A DNA stretch of 64,000 nt from Punica granatum (Eukaryota; Streptophyta; Magnoliopsida; Myrtales; Lythraceae): NCBI RefSeq assembly GCF_007655135.1, contig NC_045130.1, positions 14,198,001 to 14,262,000 on the forward strand. Direction: 5' to 3'. The notes beneath the pieces are model-generated. The model saw only the letters and a list, made by a program, of their open reading frames with translations. It did not search any database and had not been told where the DNA came from. A program made the translations under genes and the position numbers. Shown here one piece after another: positions 29,909 to 42,907 of this stretch; position 1 is the stretch's first letter; the number at the start of each line of letters is the position of its first letter.

Positions 29909-31655
29909 TTCTTTCTCCTAACTTTTATGATTTGATAATAAAAAGTTTCCTTTAGTATATATAAATTATTTACATTGTAGTGTCAATTTGTTTTAATTTT
30001 TTTTTTTAAGAATAGGCATTGAAGAGACCGTACCGTATACAAAATATGTTAATATATGTTTTCCAGAAATAGAGTATGCTCTAAAGTAAAGCTCGAATCC
30101 TTATTTGCTCAAATTAAGAATTTTGTAAAATAGAACTATAGTTTTTTCGTAATTCATTTCAAAAACCAAGAAGTTACTCCATAAACGAAGACAAATAATC
30201 GACCTAAACAAGACATAGACAAATAAAAAATTTAAAAATAAATAAATGATCGCTATTAAAAAAAGATAAATTGTATTTTGTAAAATTATGCTGTGTACTT
30301 ATTTTGCAAAAACAATTAAAATATTTAAAATTTAATAAATAAAATCATCTGATTTTTTTAAAATATCAAACAAATTCATATCAATTTTATTATTAAATTC
30401 TTACTGCACTTGTGAAGAGATATCACGTTATACATTTGAGGAAAAAATATAAATAAAAATTTCTAAAGAAAAAGCAGCAAGGGCCTGGTTGTTCCCCATC
30501 ACACCCGAAAATGTCGTCGATGATTTCTGAGGATCGCCAGTGATCTCGGTCGTAGTGCTGACCCTTTATTTTCCTTTTTATATCTATGAGCTGTATAAAA
30601 AAAAAGAAGGGAAAATGAAAAAAATAATCTATAGGATGGGACGAGAAAGCGGCCTAGCTTAATAGAATCGAGCTGGGAAAATAGTTTGACTGAAATTCCA
30701 ACGCGCGAAAAGTTGAGATTCTTCTTTTCATAGGTCAAAAACTCTTATCTTGGGACCTCTCGGAGAATATAATTAAGCTCTTAATTATGCATATCGTGTC
30801 TAATTTCTTTAAATATTGTATTGCACACACGTGTTGAACATGGCTCCAACATTAATTTTCATGTCCAAATGTCTCGCACAGATATTGTTAGTACGAACTA
30901 TACATTAACATGTGAGCATGCCATATCGTATTGTATTGGATATATGCTTCTGCAATCATACATAGATACATATATATACACGCACAAAACAAAAGCGTGT
31001 AAAACGTAAACATGAATTGAAAATGAATGTTATAGATGCATCGTGCTATGACATGCATGCTCTCACCTAAAAATAAAAAGTTTCATCTGTGATTTTCACT
31101 ACTTGGACAACATATGTTCTTTTATTTAGATTTCTATTTTCTTACACTAAATACATGATCTTCTTTAATTTGTAATTAAAACAAAAAAAAAACAAAAACT
31201 ACAAATTGCACAAGAATGACACAAGAAGATAAAACCAAGATCCGCAAGCTCTTTTCCTCTTTTCTCTTCACTTGTTTTGCTTTCTCGCTTCCTCGCATAG
31301 CCCAATAACTTCAATATGTACCTGTAATTTGACAATTATAACATCAAGTAGCAATACAATTAAAAAACTTATATGAAAGTAAGGGAAAATAAAACTTAGA
31401 TAATATGAATCTCACGATATTCGTCAAAGTTATTATATAATATTAAGCTTAAGTATTGGTTGTTATAGTCTATTTAGCTACAACAGAAGCCGGAGCCTTG
31501 GTTATTTGCATTAATTGATGATTCTTAATTACAGATTTTAGGTATATTTTAATTGACGAAGACATAAACTTTTGTATATCGAAGATATCTTAGAAGTAGA
31601 GTTTCTTCCTCTCCACTACAATGTTAAGATATAAAGAGAATTTCCTCAAGAAAGT
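29909..31655. other. Gene-free AT-rich DNA
   Basis: Beyond the end of the duplication. Homopolymer-rich, with short open frames that show no domain. No gene, RNA or clear transposon end recognised. Confidence 0.5.
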
Positions 31656-31659
31656 AGTC

Positions 31660-32545
31660 TCATATATAAATCTTGTGATTCAAAGAGTACCATAAAAGTA
31701 AAAGAAAATAACAAAGATATGAAAGTTGGTCCCACCATTATGGGACTAGCGGACGAGTGGCGAATTTTTCCTCACTCCCAAGTTTTTTTTTCCAATTTTC
31801 ACAGTTTTTAAATTTTAATTTCTTTTCTAATTTTTTTTGCAGTGTTTTAATTAAATGTATAAATCATGTAATCCAAAAATTATCATAAAAATATAAGAAA
31901 ATTAACAAAGATATGAAACCTACTCCCACCAATTATGGGACTAGTGGGCGAGTGGGGAATTTTACCCCAGGCCCAGTTTTTTTTTTTCAATTTTCACTTT
32001 TTTAAAAAAAGCTTAATTTTTATCTAAAATTTTCATTATATCCAGTGTTTTTAATTTTTAATTTTCTAAATTTCTCCTTTTGTCTAGTATATATAATTAA
32101 ATGTATAAATCTTGCAATTCAAAAAGTATAATAAAAGTATAAGAAAATTAATAAAGATTTGAAAGCTAGTTCAAGCATTATGGAACCAGTGGCGAGTGGG
32201 AATCATTTTCCCTAGTCCCAATTTCTTTTTTTCTTTTTTAATTTCCACTTTTATTTTAAAGTTTTAAATATTTATCTAAGTTCTTCATTTTGTCCAATGT
32301 TTTTATCTTTTCATTTTTCCCAGTATATATAATTAAATGTATAAATCCTATAATTCAAAAGTATCATAAAAGTATAACAAATTAACATTAACAAAGATTA
32401 ACAAAGCTGAACCCCCATTATGGGGCCAGGCAGGCGAGTGGGGAATTTTTCCCACTCCCAGTTTTTTTTTTCTTTTTTAATTTTCACTTTTTGTTGATTT
32501 TAGTTATTTTCTAAATTTTTCCTTTTGTTCAATTTTTTTAAAATT
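31660..32545. repeat. Tandem array of about four 190-245-bp units
   Basis: Unit starts at about 31664, 31853, 32099 and 32335, each opening with an ATAAATC..AATTCAAAAAGTA-like segment, then CATAAAAGTATAAGAAAATT, then a GC-richer CATTATGGGACTAGTGGG core and a long T-run (CCCAGTTTTTTTT). Units are diverged from one another. Could be a decayed satellite or an internally repeated transposon. Confidence 0.7.
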
Positions 32546-34332
32546 TGACTCGAATGGGGTAGCAAGTTACTTGGTCAACCTGTAAGACCAAATGATCATG
32601 TCAATATAATCGGACTAGTTATTTCCAAAAAAGTAATTTGTCTCAATTTTTATGTAGAAAAATAAAGAAATGTATATCGTCGTAACTACTAGATGAATTA
32701 GGATACATATAGTTACCTTTTTTCAAATTTTAGGTTAGGACAAGAAAGTTTTGGTTTTTTTTTCCATTTTTAAAATTTCATATTTTATTTAATTTTCTCC
32801 TTTCGTCAAGTGTTTTTAAACCGGGCAAGGTACCAAGTAACATCGTTGACCCTGGTTTAAATGACCTTATCGTTATGATCGGACCAGTTAATCATAATTT
32901 TTTTTATTAACTGTTGTTCTAGATTTATTTCTTTTGCATACAAGTTTTTTTCCTTTTTTTCCTTTTATTATTACTATGTATACAAATAATTTCATCCTTG
33001 AAAACAAATATCTAGCATTCTCAAGTAAATATAACGTCAAGTTTTTTTTTTCCATATCGTGTACAAACTTTTGCAAATTTTTTTCAGATCACTATAGACA
33101 CCGTGGACTTTACTTTATCCTTTATATATATTTTATCTTTTTCAAAAAATTATACGCATATCCCATATTTTATTTATTTTAGAAATGGCAATGATTTTTT
33201 TCCTTTCAATTTGTATTACTCATTTTCATTCACAGTCTTGTCTTCAGTAAGGAATTATAAAAACTATACACATAGTCTTTTGTGTTACAATGCTTTTTCT
33301 CCATTTTTTTCGTATAACACCCTATGATGAATACTAATTTTATTTTTTTATTTATTTTTCTTAGATTAATAAAATGTGAACATTTTATTTCCTAAACTAT
33401 ATCATATTCTCCTTTACTTAATATTATTTGTAAAATTTCAAATCTTATGCATACCACTCTTTTTAAGAATGAAACTATAAGCTTATACTCATACAGTCAA
33501 TCTATTTAACACATATAAAACACACTCCAAAATATAAAAAAAAAATAGTGATATCATAAATGATAACATGAATAAATATGTCTAAGTTGAATTAAGCTAA
33601 AACTCACATTGAAAAATTAAGGAGGAAAACATGGACATATAAGAGTAATGAGTTCCACCATTTGTCAACTAAAATTTCATATTGAACATGTGCCGCAATA
33701 AAATTTATCCCTCATTATAAATTCTTATAAAAAAGAATAAAATAAAAAAATTGGATTGATAAACATTACAAAATTTCAATAGATAAAAAGTCATAAATTT
33801 AAGTTTAGTTTCAATGAAATATAATGTTTATAAATTTGAACGAGTCTATATATATATATATATAACACATTTAAAGATTGCATACACTCATATATATATA
33901 TATATATATATATAACTTTGCATCTTTGTATTGGAGTACACAAAAAAATTGAGATTGTTGAAATATTTTATAGATGTTTAGATTTCGTATAAAATATTGT
34001 GGGATCATCTAATTTATAAAATCTTTATAGCTAAAAAACGAAAAATAGACCAGCCACAAAATGTGGACTGTTGCACCAAAAATGATACCACCATATATAT
34101 TATATTTAGTCGGTCGTTTTCTATATTTGATTTTTTAAAATATATTTTAACTTATAATGATAAGATCAAATATAAATAATTAATATTGATAATTATTTTA
34201 TAATGAGTAGTTTATTCTTCATGAATCCTGGACACTCGAGACCCCATTTTATTAAAATTTTCTTTATCAATTATAAGAAGCAGTTATTAAATTACATGTA
34301 TGTAACAAACGTTTCAATTGCAGTTTTTGGAT
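32546..34332. other. Gene-free AT-rich DNA
   Basis: Two loosely similar blocks (about 32550-32625 and 32820-32895, with matching GGTACCAAGTAAC/GTAGCAAGTTACT and CGGACCAGTTA/CGGACTAGTTA segments) follow the tandem array. The remainder is very AT-rich with (TA)n tracts at about 33846-33864 and 33890-33914. Possibly the body of the Helitron whose 3' end is at 34361. No gene. Confidence 0.4.
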
Positions 34333-34361
34333 CCGCGACGAAACGCGGGCATAATACCTAG
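34333..34361 (+). mobile_element. Helitron 3' terminus
   Basis: A 5-bp hairpin, CCGCG (34333-34337) and CGCGG (34344-34348) around a six-base loop, is followed 9 bases later by CTAG (34358-34361) and then T. A GC-rich hairpin about 10 bases before CTRR with a T target base is the defining 3' end of plant Helitrons. The 5' TC end was not located. Confidence 0.65.
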
Positions 34362-34820
34362 TATATCAATAAAATGCAATACATAGATAAAATAATTAAT
34401 TAGAAGAATATATAAGTTTATTAATAAATCTATAAAAGGATTAGCCGTATACATACGTTGATTTCTCAAATATCTGAAGTGCGACCAGCAAATACTCACA
34501 CACACACATATACAATTAGAATGATTCAATATATGTACGACTAATTATTATACATCTCCCTCTAGAGTCCATTATATATAAAAAAAAATTTCTATAATTC
34601 ACACTTCTTTTGCTGGCGTAAAACTGTCTTACGATCTTTGCGATGATAATTTTCTTTCGGTAATTCACAAATGGGTTCGAAACTGAAGTTTCAAAACATC
34701 AAGTTATCGTCACAGCAAGAATTAAAATAAGACTAATGGACCAGGAGAATTAAGCATGGTGGACCGGAACTCAAGTCAAAATGTAAAGCGAAGAAAGTTC
34801 TATATGTAACTCGTATTTAA

Positions 34821-36605
34821 CAAACTAAACAAATAAAAATGTTAATGAGACCAAAACGTTTGGCACCTTTTCTTTTAAGGCCAAACGTTTATCTTTGCTT
34901 AAAAAAACACTGATAACATTTGTCAAAATGTTTGACTAAGGCATTTTGAGTTTTTCTTTTTTTACATATTATTAAATTTCAGGCATTAAAATATAATTTA
35001 TGAAATTATAAAAATTAAAACAACCCAAGTTTCTGTTTTTAGTTTAAAGAACATGGGACTGTTGGATGGAGGGGGTGTGGCTACCGCATGCGGCGACCAC
35101 CACCCTCCTCCGAGGTCGCTAGTAGGGCCGGTAGTATTTGACAGGAGTTAAGCGGGTTTGAGTTAAGGCTAAATATGTTTTGTGTTTAAATAGGTCAAAT
35201 CTCTTTAGACACGATAAATAATCGTGTTTAAATAGGTTCAATCCTTGTAATCTGTTTAGATACGGTTAGACCAGTTTATATTATATGTTATCGTGTTAAT
35301 AAATTTATTTCACTATTGTATCAATTTTATAGAAGAAAGTACACTAAAATCATCTAAATTTTTTTTTATATAAATCACCAGTTTATGGTGCTTTTATTTT
35401 GTCAATCGTGTAGTTATGTGTAATTAAAGTTTATAATGTCATATCTTGTATGTATAGTATGTACATAAAGGTAATAATGTCATATCGTGTGAGTAAGTAT
35501 ATATACATATTTAGATACGCTTAGTTAAACGAGTTAGACGCATCGTGTCCGTGTCAACTCATAATTAAACGTGTCGTATTCGTGTGTGGAAATCTTAACA
35601 TGTTTATTAAATGTGTCGTGTTCGGGTTTAAAACTTTCTAGCACGAATCCGTTTAGAGACGACCCGTTAAACGCGACATGACATATATTGTCACCCATAG
35701 CTAGCAACCTCCTACGCCATCGATGACTTTTGGACGGAATGGTAGCCATCAACAAAGGCCTCCACCCCAACAAATCGAGATCCCATAGGTTTGCTCCTCG
35801 AGGATCTCAATGTAAGGAGTAGGGGCTATTGCCAGTGAGCCCCCAAGCTACCGACGACCTCGGACAAGAATGGTGGATGCCACAGTATATGACCCACCCC
35901 ATCCTATCCAGATGCGAGAGCTGTTAGGGTACAGGCTGTAGCAGGATCACGATTCCCACTCTAAAATCGTCGAAGACCTTGGAGGTCACCGGCGACCTTG
36001 GACAGGGATGGTGGTAGCAGGCCTACCCCCTCATTTTCTTCCTTCGTAAGTTTGCTTCTTCTTTAAAATAATATGAAGGGCCTTCCTTTTAATAATTCAA
36101 TTGAGTCCTATTAATAATAGAAAAAGTAATCGCATGGAGATCAAAGAGTATGCAACAAGATGCATACAGAGGAGGTAGTAGAGAAACATCACATGAAAAT
36201 GAAGAAAAGCATAATAGAACACAAAAGAGAAATAAGAGATGAAAACTACATCTAAATTATAAATTCTTGAGCTTTACCGATTCCAGATTTAGGAAGCCAA
36301 TTAGCTATTAAAATTCCTTCTTTAGGAGAATATTGATATTTGACGAAACTGAACTGTAAAGTTGACAAATGAATGTCCGTGAAAACTTCCGTATATTTTC
36401 AAGGAAAGCCGATTAAAAATTAGACAGGAACCAAATAAATTTGGAGTGCCCGCAATCAGTTGAACCCAAATATGAAAGGCCTTATTTAAACATTTTAATA
36501 AATGCTACTGCCTTATTATAAAAAAAAAATAAACGTTTTAGCCTCAAACAAAAGAAGGTTTCAAACGTTTTGGTCTCATTTGATATTTATTTATTTGTTT
36601 ATCAG
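34821..36605. mobile_element. Long-TIR (MULE/Pack-MULE-like) element of about 1.8 kb
   Basis: The left arm 34821-34950 and right arm 36470-36605 are inverted complements over about 130 bases. AATGAGACCAAAACGTTTGG on the left matches the reverse of CAAACGTTTTGGTCTCATTT on the right, and matching continues inward through an AAAATGTTT..TAAGGC segment. The interior (about 35055-36030) is GC-richer with repeated GACCTC/GAGGTC-type motifs, and holds a nested AT-rich insertion at about 35126-35698. I found no transposase. Target-site duplication not resolved. Confidence 0.68.
35126..35698. mobile_element. hAT-like element nested in the long-TIR element
   Basis: An AT-rich block inside GC-rich cargo. 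The left end GGGCCGGTAGTATTTGACA and the reverse complement of the right end (TGGGTGACAATATATGTCATG) are weakly alike. Flanks CGCTAGTA (left) and AGCTAGCA (right) look like a decayed 8-bp target duplication, typical of hAT elements. The interior has CGTGTC/GACACG motifs. Confidence 0.45.
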
Positions 36606-38547
36606 TAGCATGTCACATATTGGTTACTGTTTATACTGTCCCCAAACCTGACATATATGGAAAAAATTCTTGAAAGAAACTTTTATAAATATTATGGGCC
36701 TTTCTCGTATGAAAAATTAACTAATACTTTTCTACTTCAAAAAGTAACTTCTCTCTCTTCCCTCAACTTCCTTCCACTCGTCGGAGCTCCGCCGTCACTG
36801 CACCATCACAAAGAACGTACTGCCAACCAAAAGGGATTCGACAAATTGCTCCCCATATTTTTGACAAATATATGATAAAATAGAGAAGTTGGTGTACTGA
36901 AAATAATGAATATGATGATTGAAACTAGTTCACTTTTTCACAAAAAGCAGCAAAGCTAATGGGGCATCGAATCAAAACACAGATCATAGAGACCCACTTT
37001 GATTGGTTGGTTTTGGGTCAAAGTCAAACCTTAAACTGTTCCTAAATGAGAATGAGGCCTGGAAGCAGCATATATGCATTACATAAACACATGTCGGCTT
37101 AACTATTTCGAAAGTTAAATAGTACTGATGGAGGCTTTCCTCACCTAAAATTCAATAATTCCATCATAAATAAATAATATGTTATAAAAAAAGATTAAGA
37201 TTCCCTGGCCCCCTCTCTTCTAGATCTGCAATTCTTTCTGCATCTCCACCCCCGATCTCCCAAAACTTTATCCGAGATTCATATTATGCTTTGTTTTCCT
37301 TTGGATTAGTTTCTCATCTTCAAGACATGACACGACCGCTACGTGCATCACTATTTGCTATTGATGAATCAGTCCAGTTCGGTAAAATTATGCATGACAC
37401 AAGTGCGTATATATCATAAGAAGCACATGTAAGTTGGTGTTTGACATATTGACATCGTTACTTCCTAGTTTGGCGGATATTATGGGACATTAAAATACAG
37501 TCTTATATACCTATACGGCTTCAGTGAACTGAACTGAATACATATTTACGTGCCCAAGCTTTAACTTTAGGTTTTAAAAGCAATATTCTTGCTCAAAAGC
37601 ATGCGGATCTAAACCTTCAAAAGGAACTCTGAAGTGATGATATATATACATACATATATATATATATATATATATTGATGACGATTGTGTTCAAACTTCG
37701 TCCGACTAATTTTATGATCCACGTGAACACCAAGTCCACGGGACAGGTAAGTCCGGCCACCGACCATGCAGGTGACCTAATAGAGAGATTCTTCTGCATG
37801 ACGTTCATGGCGTTATTTGAACCTAAAATTTTTCTTTGATCGTCACACCCTTTAACTATCAGGCCAATCATATTAGGTTGATAATTTTATATGTGAGTCA
37901 AAACACTTGGTTTTTTCTTAGTCAATTCGATGCTTAATCACAAGAAAAAAGGATAGATACTTGAAGTTAATGTGTTATTAGCTGTGAATTAACTTGAGGA
38001 ATCAATTTCACAAATTTATTGTAAATTTATAAACCTTAGTCATCATGAGATTGATAATCAATGGTGCTTCTTCCGATAAACCGCACAAACGATAAAAAAA
38101 AAATTATGGAGCACCACTAATTACACTAAGGGGAGAGCCACTAAGCCAAAGAAAAACGATATATAATAAAACTAAATCTCTCTATAATAATATTCTCTTG
38201 GGGTGGAATTTCTCACTATAATAATGATGTCTCTCTCTTTTGGGCCCCAAGGAACCCTCCCACCCACTTCACATCTAATAGTATTTTCAATTTCTATTTT
38301 TTAAATATTTTCGCCCAACAGTTTTATGGAATAAAGTCCTTTATACCACATAGGAAAATTTCATGCGTCCACGTGGCGACCTACACATAGACAAGTGGAA
38401 CGTGTCGAAAATGTAAGCTTCTTGATGTAGCTCTACAACGATCTGAGATCAAAGACAGGATTTGCTTTACTGTTTTTCTAATACTTCTACTAAGTTGATA
38501 GGATTCTTCCTTCAAAGTTAAGATGTGAGCAGGAGAAGAGATCGGTG

Positions 38548-38582
<35 letters not shown>

Positions 38583-38873
38583 TTCTTATGGGTTTAGGGT
38601 AAAAGAAATTCCTTTTAAAGTCTTGACGTTGTGACACGTGACGTCAACTCAAAATTAAGAAGTCTTGAGTTCAATACTGATCAGCGAGACTTATGTGCTC
38701 ATCTATTTCATTTGATTTCCTATATATTCCTATAATAAACTCATTGACTTCCCTTAATCGAAAAGAAAAGAAATTCAATTTTCTTTTTTGGTGAAAGAAA
38801 AAATCTATATTTTATATATTTTATCAATATTGACACGATTTTTTTCGTTTTAATTAAAAATATATATTAATTG
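36606..38873. other. Gene-free DNA
   Basis: Contains (TA)n tracts at about 37652-37674 and 38551-38579, plus a T/C-rich segment at 37200-37265. Short open frames have no recognisable domain. No gene called. Confidence 0.45.
38551..38579. repeat. (TA)n microsatellite
   Basis: About 14 uninterrupted TA units. Confidence 0.9.
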
Positions 38874-39149
38874 AGTTGAGTTTTGATTTTAATTGGTTTG
38901 TAATGATTGTATTGTTGAATTATGAGAAAAAATGTGAAAAAATAATAAATAATTGAGAGAAAATAATGATTAAGTAATGATTGTGTTGTTGAATTGTGAA
39001 AAAGTAATGAATAGTTGAGAGAATTTAATATTAAAAATTGAATTGAATGGTTAAAAATATTTAAAAAATTAATGATTGTGATGTTGAATTGAAGATAAGT
39101 GGAGTTGAGTTGAGTTGAGTTGAAAATTGTTGCGAATCCAAACACACTC
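38874..39149. mobile_element. MITE (GTTTGG-end family)
   Basis: Body matches the elements at 3581, 27313 and 48951 (GAGTTGAGTTTTGATTTTAATTGG; TGAATAGTTGAGAGAATTTAA). The right end AATCCAAACACACTC is intact and the left GTGTTTGG end appears missing. Confidence 0.65.
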
Positions 39150-39233
39150 TGATTGATTCGTTGAATTAGAAACTTTCACATTTGAGCTATTCCTTAGCTC
39201 GTGGTTACCCAACCTTCTGCATTAATAAATTGG

Positions 39234-39574
39234 GGTATTTACCTAAAATGGTCCATGGTTTGTCCGTTTTGTTAAATCTATCATATGTTTTTTTGTCAAA
39301 TCTATCACATGATTTACTTTTTGTATCAAATCTATCCCGAAGTTATCTTTTCCGTCGACATCTAACGGCCGTGCTGACGTGATGCCTACGTGGTAAGTGT
39401 GGCCTACTATCTCTCCACGTGCCACGTCAGCACGGTCGTTAGATGTTAACGAAAAAGATAACGCCGGAATAGATTTGATGCAAAAAGTAAACCATGTGAT
39501 AGATTTTACAAAAAAAAAAACATAGGATAGATTTGACAAAACGGACAAATCATGGGCCATTTTAGATAAAAACC
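39234..39574. mobile_element. Palindromic long-TIR MITE
   Basis: The two halves are inverted complements almost throughout. The left end TCCATGGTTTGTCCGTTTTG pairs with CAAAACGGACAAATCATGGG, and the centre has CATCTAACGGCCGTGCTGACG facing CGTCAGCACGGTCGTTAGATG. The transcript would fold into one long hairpin. Target duplication not clear. Confidence 0.75.
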
Positions 39575-40509
39575 ACTTTGAATTATCTAATTTTCTTTTC
39601 TAACTAATGATTTTCTAATTTTATCTTCTCATTAATGCACGCATAAATTATGGAAAAGTTCCACTATTTTCTTCATGCCTTTGACTCATAATGATCGCCA
39701 ATACCAAAGAGGTAGTTATGCTCAATCTCCATTTTTTTTGGGGTGAAAATCACGTGGAGATTACTGATTAGGAGAAGAAATACAGCAGCAATGTTGAATA
39801 AATATATCTAATCAAACATTATATATAGCCTCAATCTATATGTCGATTAATACATGAATGTCATAATCTATATATATATAGACTAATGTATATATTTAGC
39901 CTTAATCTCTATATATATTGATTAAGATATATACATATTTAGCCTTAATCTATATATATACATAATCTATATACACACATATATATATATAATCTATATA
40001 CACATATATATATATATATTTAACCTTAATCTCTGTATATAATTGATTATATGTACATATTTAGCCTTATCAATCTATATCAAGCAATTTAGACTTAATG
40101 AATTAATATATTTGTATAGATTATGTGAACAAAGACATCTTACGTGGAGGTTACTGATTTCATCAAAGAAAAAAGAATAAAATTGTGTCCGCTAGAGTTG
40201 AATGGGTTGTCCTCCTCTCACTTTTTCATATTAAGTTTACACAGTACGCCGATCCATCATGTTTTAGGCTAAAAGGTGCAACTTAGTATAGTTTCACAGC
40301 TTTTGTAACATTTCTTTTAGTATGAATCATGAGTATCACATTCTTTAATTATTACCAACACCAATCAAAAGCGGGTGCATGGATATTGTGGTGATTGCAG
40401 ATTGTGGTCTATCCGCGCTTGCCCCGGCAGCGAAATGGACTAAATTAGGTCTGAAGGGTGGATTGATGTTCACACAGAATTATCATGTATGGAGGATGAA
40501 TTTTTTCTT
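39575..40509. other. AT-rich DNA with repeated TA-rich phrases
   Basis: From about 39830 to 40110, TTAGCCTTAATCTATATATATA-like phrases recur about five times, forming an irregular minisatellite. No gene. Confidence 0.5.
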
Positions 40510-40660
40510 TTCGATTGTAAAGGAGGTCAATGAGCCTAATACATTAAAATAGAAATTTTAATAGTTGATAAAGAGGCACAAATAGTTTCACTGAGTATTA
40601 AACTTGTAACCTTTTAGTTGTCAGACGAGGGCGTACGTCACTGCACTATATCCTTTTTTA
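40510..40660 (-). repeat. tRNA-derived SINE-like repeat (family 1)
   Basis: Minus-strand core GTTACAAGTTTAATACTCAG followed by the family body, ending at GACCTCCTTTACAATCG near 40510. Confidence 0.45.
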
Positions 40661-40979
40661 TGGGAGCATGAATTTAGAGGTAAGATGCATTTCCATCCTC
40701 CTCACAATTTCTTAAAGTTGGAAAAATGAAGAAACTAGAAAGATAAATAAAAGAATTAATAAAAATATTGAAACCATAATAGTAAATAAATTTATCCTCT
40801 TTATTATATACTAATTTTATTACTGATAATGATCCCGCACACATGAATAGAATCGCCAGTTTCCCTATTGGATTTGTTATTGTGTATCTCATGGTGTCAC
40901 GTGACTTACGGCAATTGGTGAAATGACCCCAAAAGATTTCTTTACTGAAATATATTCTGAAATTCAAAAAAATAAATAA

Positions 40980-41470
40980 AACCTAAGTTCAAAACCCTAA
41001 GCGGGAAGAGGAGGGGAGGTGGTCGGCGATGGACCTTATTGATTGCCACATCTTCCAATCGAGGTCGTTGACAACCCTACAAGGGTAGTAGTGGCCTCAA
41101 TGCCAAAATTTAAAAAAATATTTGAGAAACGGAGGAAGAAGGGGCTAACGGCAGAAGCATCATTGGCATGCACCCACCTCCCTCATTGGCGTCTCTTGTT
41201 GCTGCCAGCGACTTCAACCAAGGAGTGGCAATCAAGGAGTAGTAACAGTTGGCAAGACCCCCAACGCCAGCTCCTTCACTCTTCATCCCTGGGATTGCCT
41301 CCTTAGGATTTTGATTTCTTTTTACATTTTTTCATTTTTGTAAGTTTTTAGGACAATTTTTCATTGTAAAATTCTTTGGGCCCAACTTAGCCAATCACCA
41401 AGTGCCACATTGGCAAATCCTATTAAAATTAATAAAAAAAATTGTTGTCTAGCTAATATTGATAGGTATC
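40980..41470. other. GC-rich block, possible transposon cargo
   Basis: GC-rich sequence (about 41000-41300) followed by AT-rich DNA with CTTAGCCAATCACC...CCACATTGGC, which resembles the TTAGCCAATAAG...GCCATGTGGCC arm of the element at 10205-11055. It may be a half-eroded member of that GC-cargo group. Open frames lack domains. Confidence 0.35.
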
Positions 41471-41764
41471 GGGCCACTTAATCACGCGCACGCTTGGGAG
41501 GATCAAAGCGACCTTACCCTTGTGGTCGCGATATCGTTTGGAGCTCATCATCATCAATACCCGACATCACCATCACTATCTCGAAAATCCAGCTGCCGAC
41601 TAGACCTGTGAACCTCGGAGGCCGTGGCACTCTACGCTCCAGCATGGTGAGGACAGCTGGTGGTTTCGCCCTTCATACTCTTGGAACAGTGCCCTAGCAT
41701 GCATGGAAAACTTAACACCGCCACGCCTCAGCCAAAAAGTATAGCGTGCAATCTAAGCGAAACA

Positions 41765-42075
41765 AAACTATAACTCCTTGATGTAGAAACAATGATTCCA
41801 GCTTATCAGTGTTGGTTGAGTGGTAAACAATTTTAAATCCCGTAAGGAGGTGAACACAAATTCATTCCCGTGAAACGCACTTGTTGGATGAGAGAATAAC
41901 TTTTAATGCTCGATCTCTTGTGAGAGTAATCAAAGTGCCCCAAATACTAACCCAGTTTGAGTCGGGTCGACCCACTAATGATGTAAAGCTCTTCCAGTAT
42001 GGATTTTCTCTAATCACAATACTCGAATCCAAGACCTTGTTTAATGGAAATAATCGTTGAATCAATCACTATTGA
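41765..42075 (+). repeat. tRNA-derived SINE-like repeat (family 2)
   Basis: A-box-like TTGGTTGAGTGG (about 41812-41823), then GTAAGGAGGTGAACACAAATTC with a degenerate B box, then a body ending in AACTTTTAATGCTCGATCTC. Similar copies are at 42160-42340 and 63722-63840. The copies at 41765 and 42160 also share upstream flanking sequence (AACTATAACT..TTG), so they look like a local duplication. Confidence 0.5.
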
Positions 42076-42159
42076 TAGAATAAATAAATAATTAAATAAT
42101 GCCCATTGGCATGTAGAATTTCAAAAACATAATTCCTGCAAACTTGAAGGAACCATACA

Positions 42160-42340
42160 AAACTAAAAATAAACTATAACTTCTTGTTGAAGAAACCATA
42201 ATTCCTGCTTACAAATACTGGTTGAGTGATAAGTAGTTTTAACTCCTGTAAGGAGGAAAATATAAATTCGAGTTTCAAAAAGCGTACTTATTGGAAGATG
42301 AATTAACCTTTAATACTCGGTCTCTTGTGAGATCTCCCAC
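42160..42340 (+). repeat. tRNA-derived SINE-like repeat (family 2)
   Basis: Second, truncated copy about 400 bp after the first: TGGTTGAGTGATAAG, GTAAGGAGG and TTAATACTCGGTCTCTTGTG are kept. Confidence 0.5.
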
Positions 42341-42869
42341 ATTTTTTTCTCAAAAATAAACCGCCCAAAAATAAACTATATATATAAGTATACGTAGTTA
42401 CATATTATATTATGTTGGGGTAGTGAAAAATCGGGTCTTGAACACGTGCAAGTCACAAGCCTCAAGCTTCTACAAACACTGCACGAACAACCCACAAAAG
42501 GGGAGAATTGAGAGAAAATCTCGATTTCCCTCTCTAATATTTAAATGAGAGTGTGTACGAGAAAGAATAAAGAATTGAGTTTAAGGATTTAGCCATATCT
42601 GGAGAGGGTATTTATAGGAGTCTCGAGATATCGGTATTGAGATATTATAATCTATACAATATATTTGATTACCAATAACATATAAATCTATATATCAAAT
42701 ATATCATTAGAGATAATATAACATCTCACGAAAATATCAATAGAATATTGTTAGATAACATAAAATATATCCATATATGGATTTCTTGAGTGGAAAAATA
42801 TTATAAAAACGGAGAATATGGAGGTGGACTCGACCCGATAAATATGATCGATTTTCTAGTCCCTGGCAT

Positions 42870-42907
<38 letters not shown>

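Noticed and set aside
36657..36875. 72-aa open frame next to the long-TIR element
   Set aside because: No homology or motif recognised and composition typical of intergenic DNA.
39830..40110. Repeated TA-rich phrases as a CRISPR-like array
   Set aside because: Irregular spacing, no defined repeats or spacers, and a plant nuclear context; a simple degenerate minisatellite.
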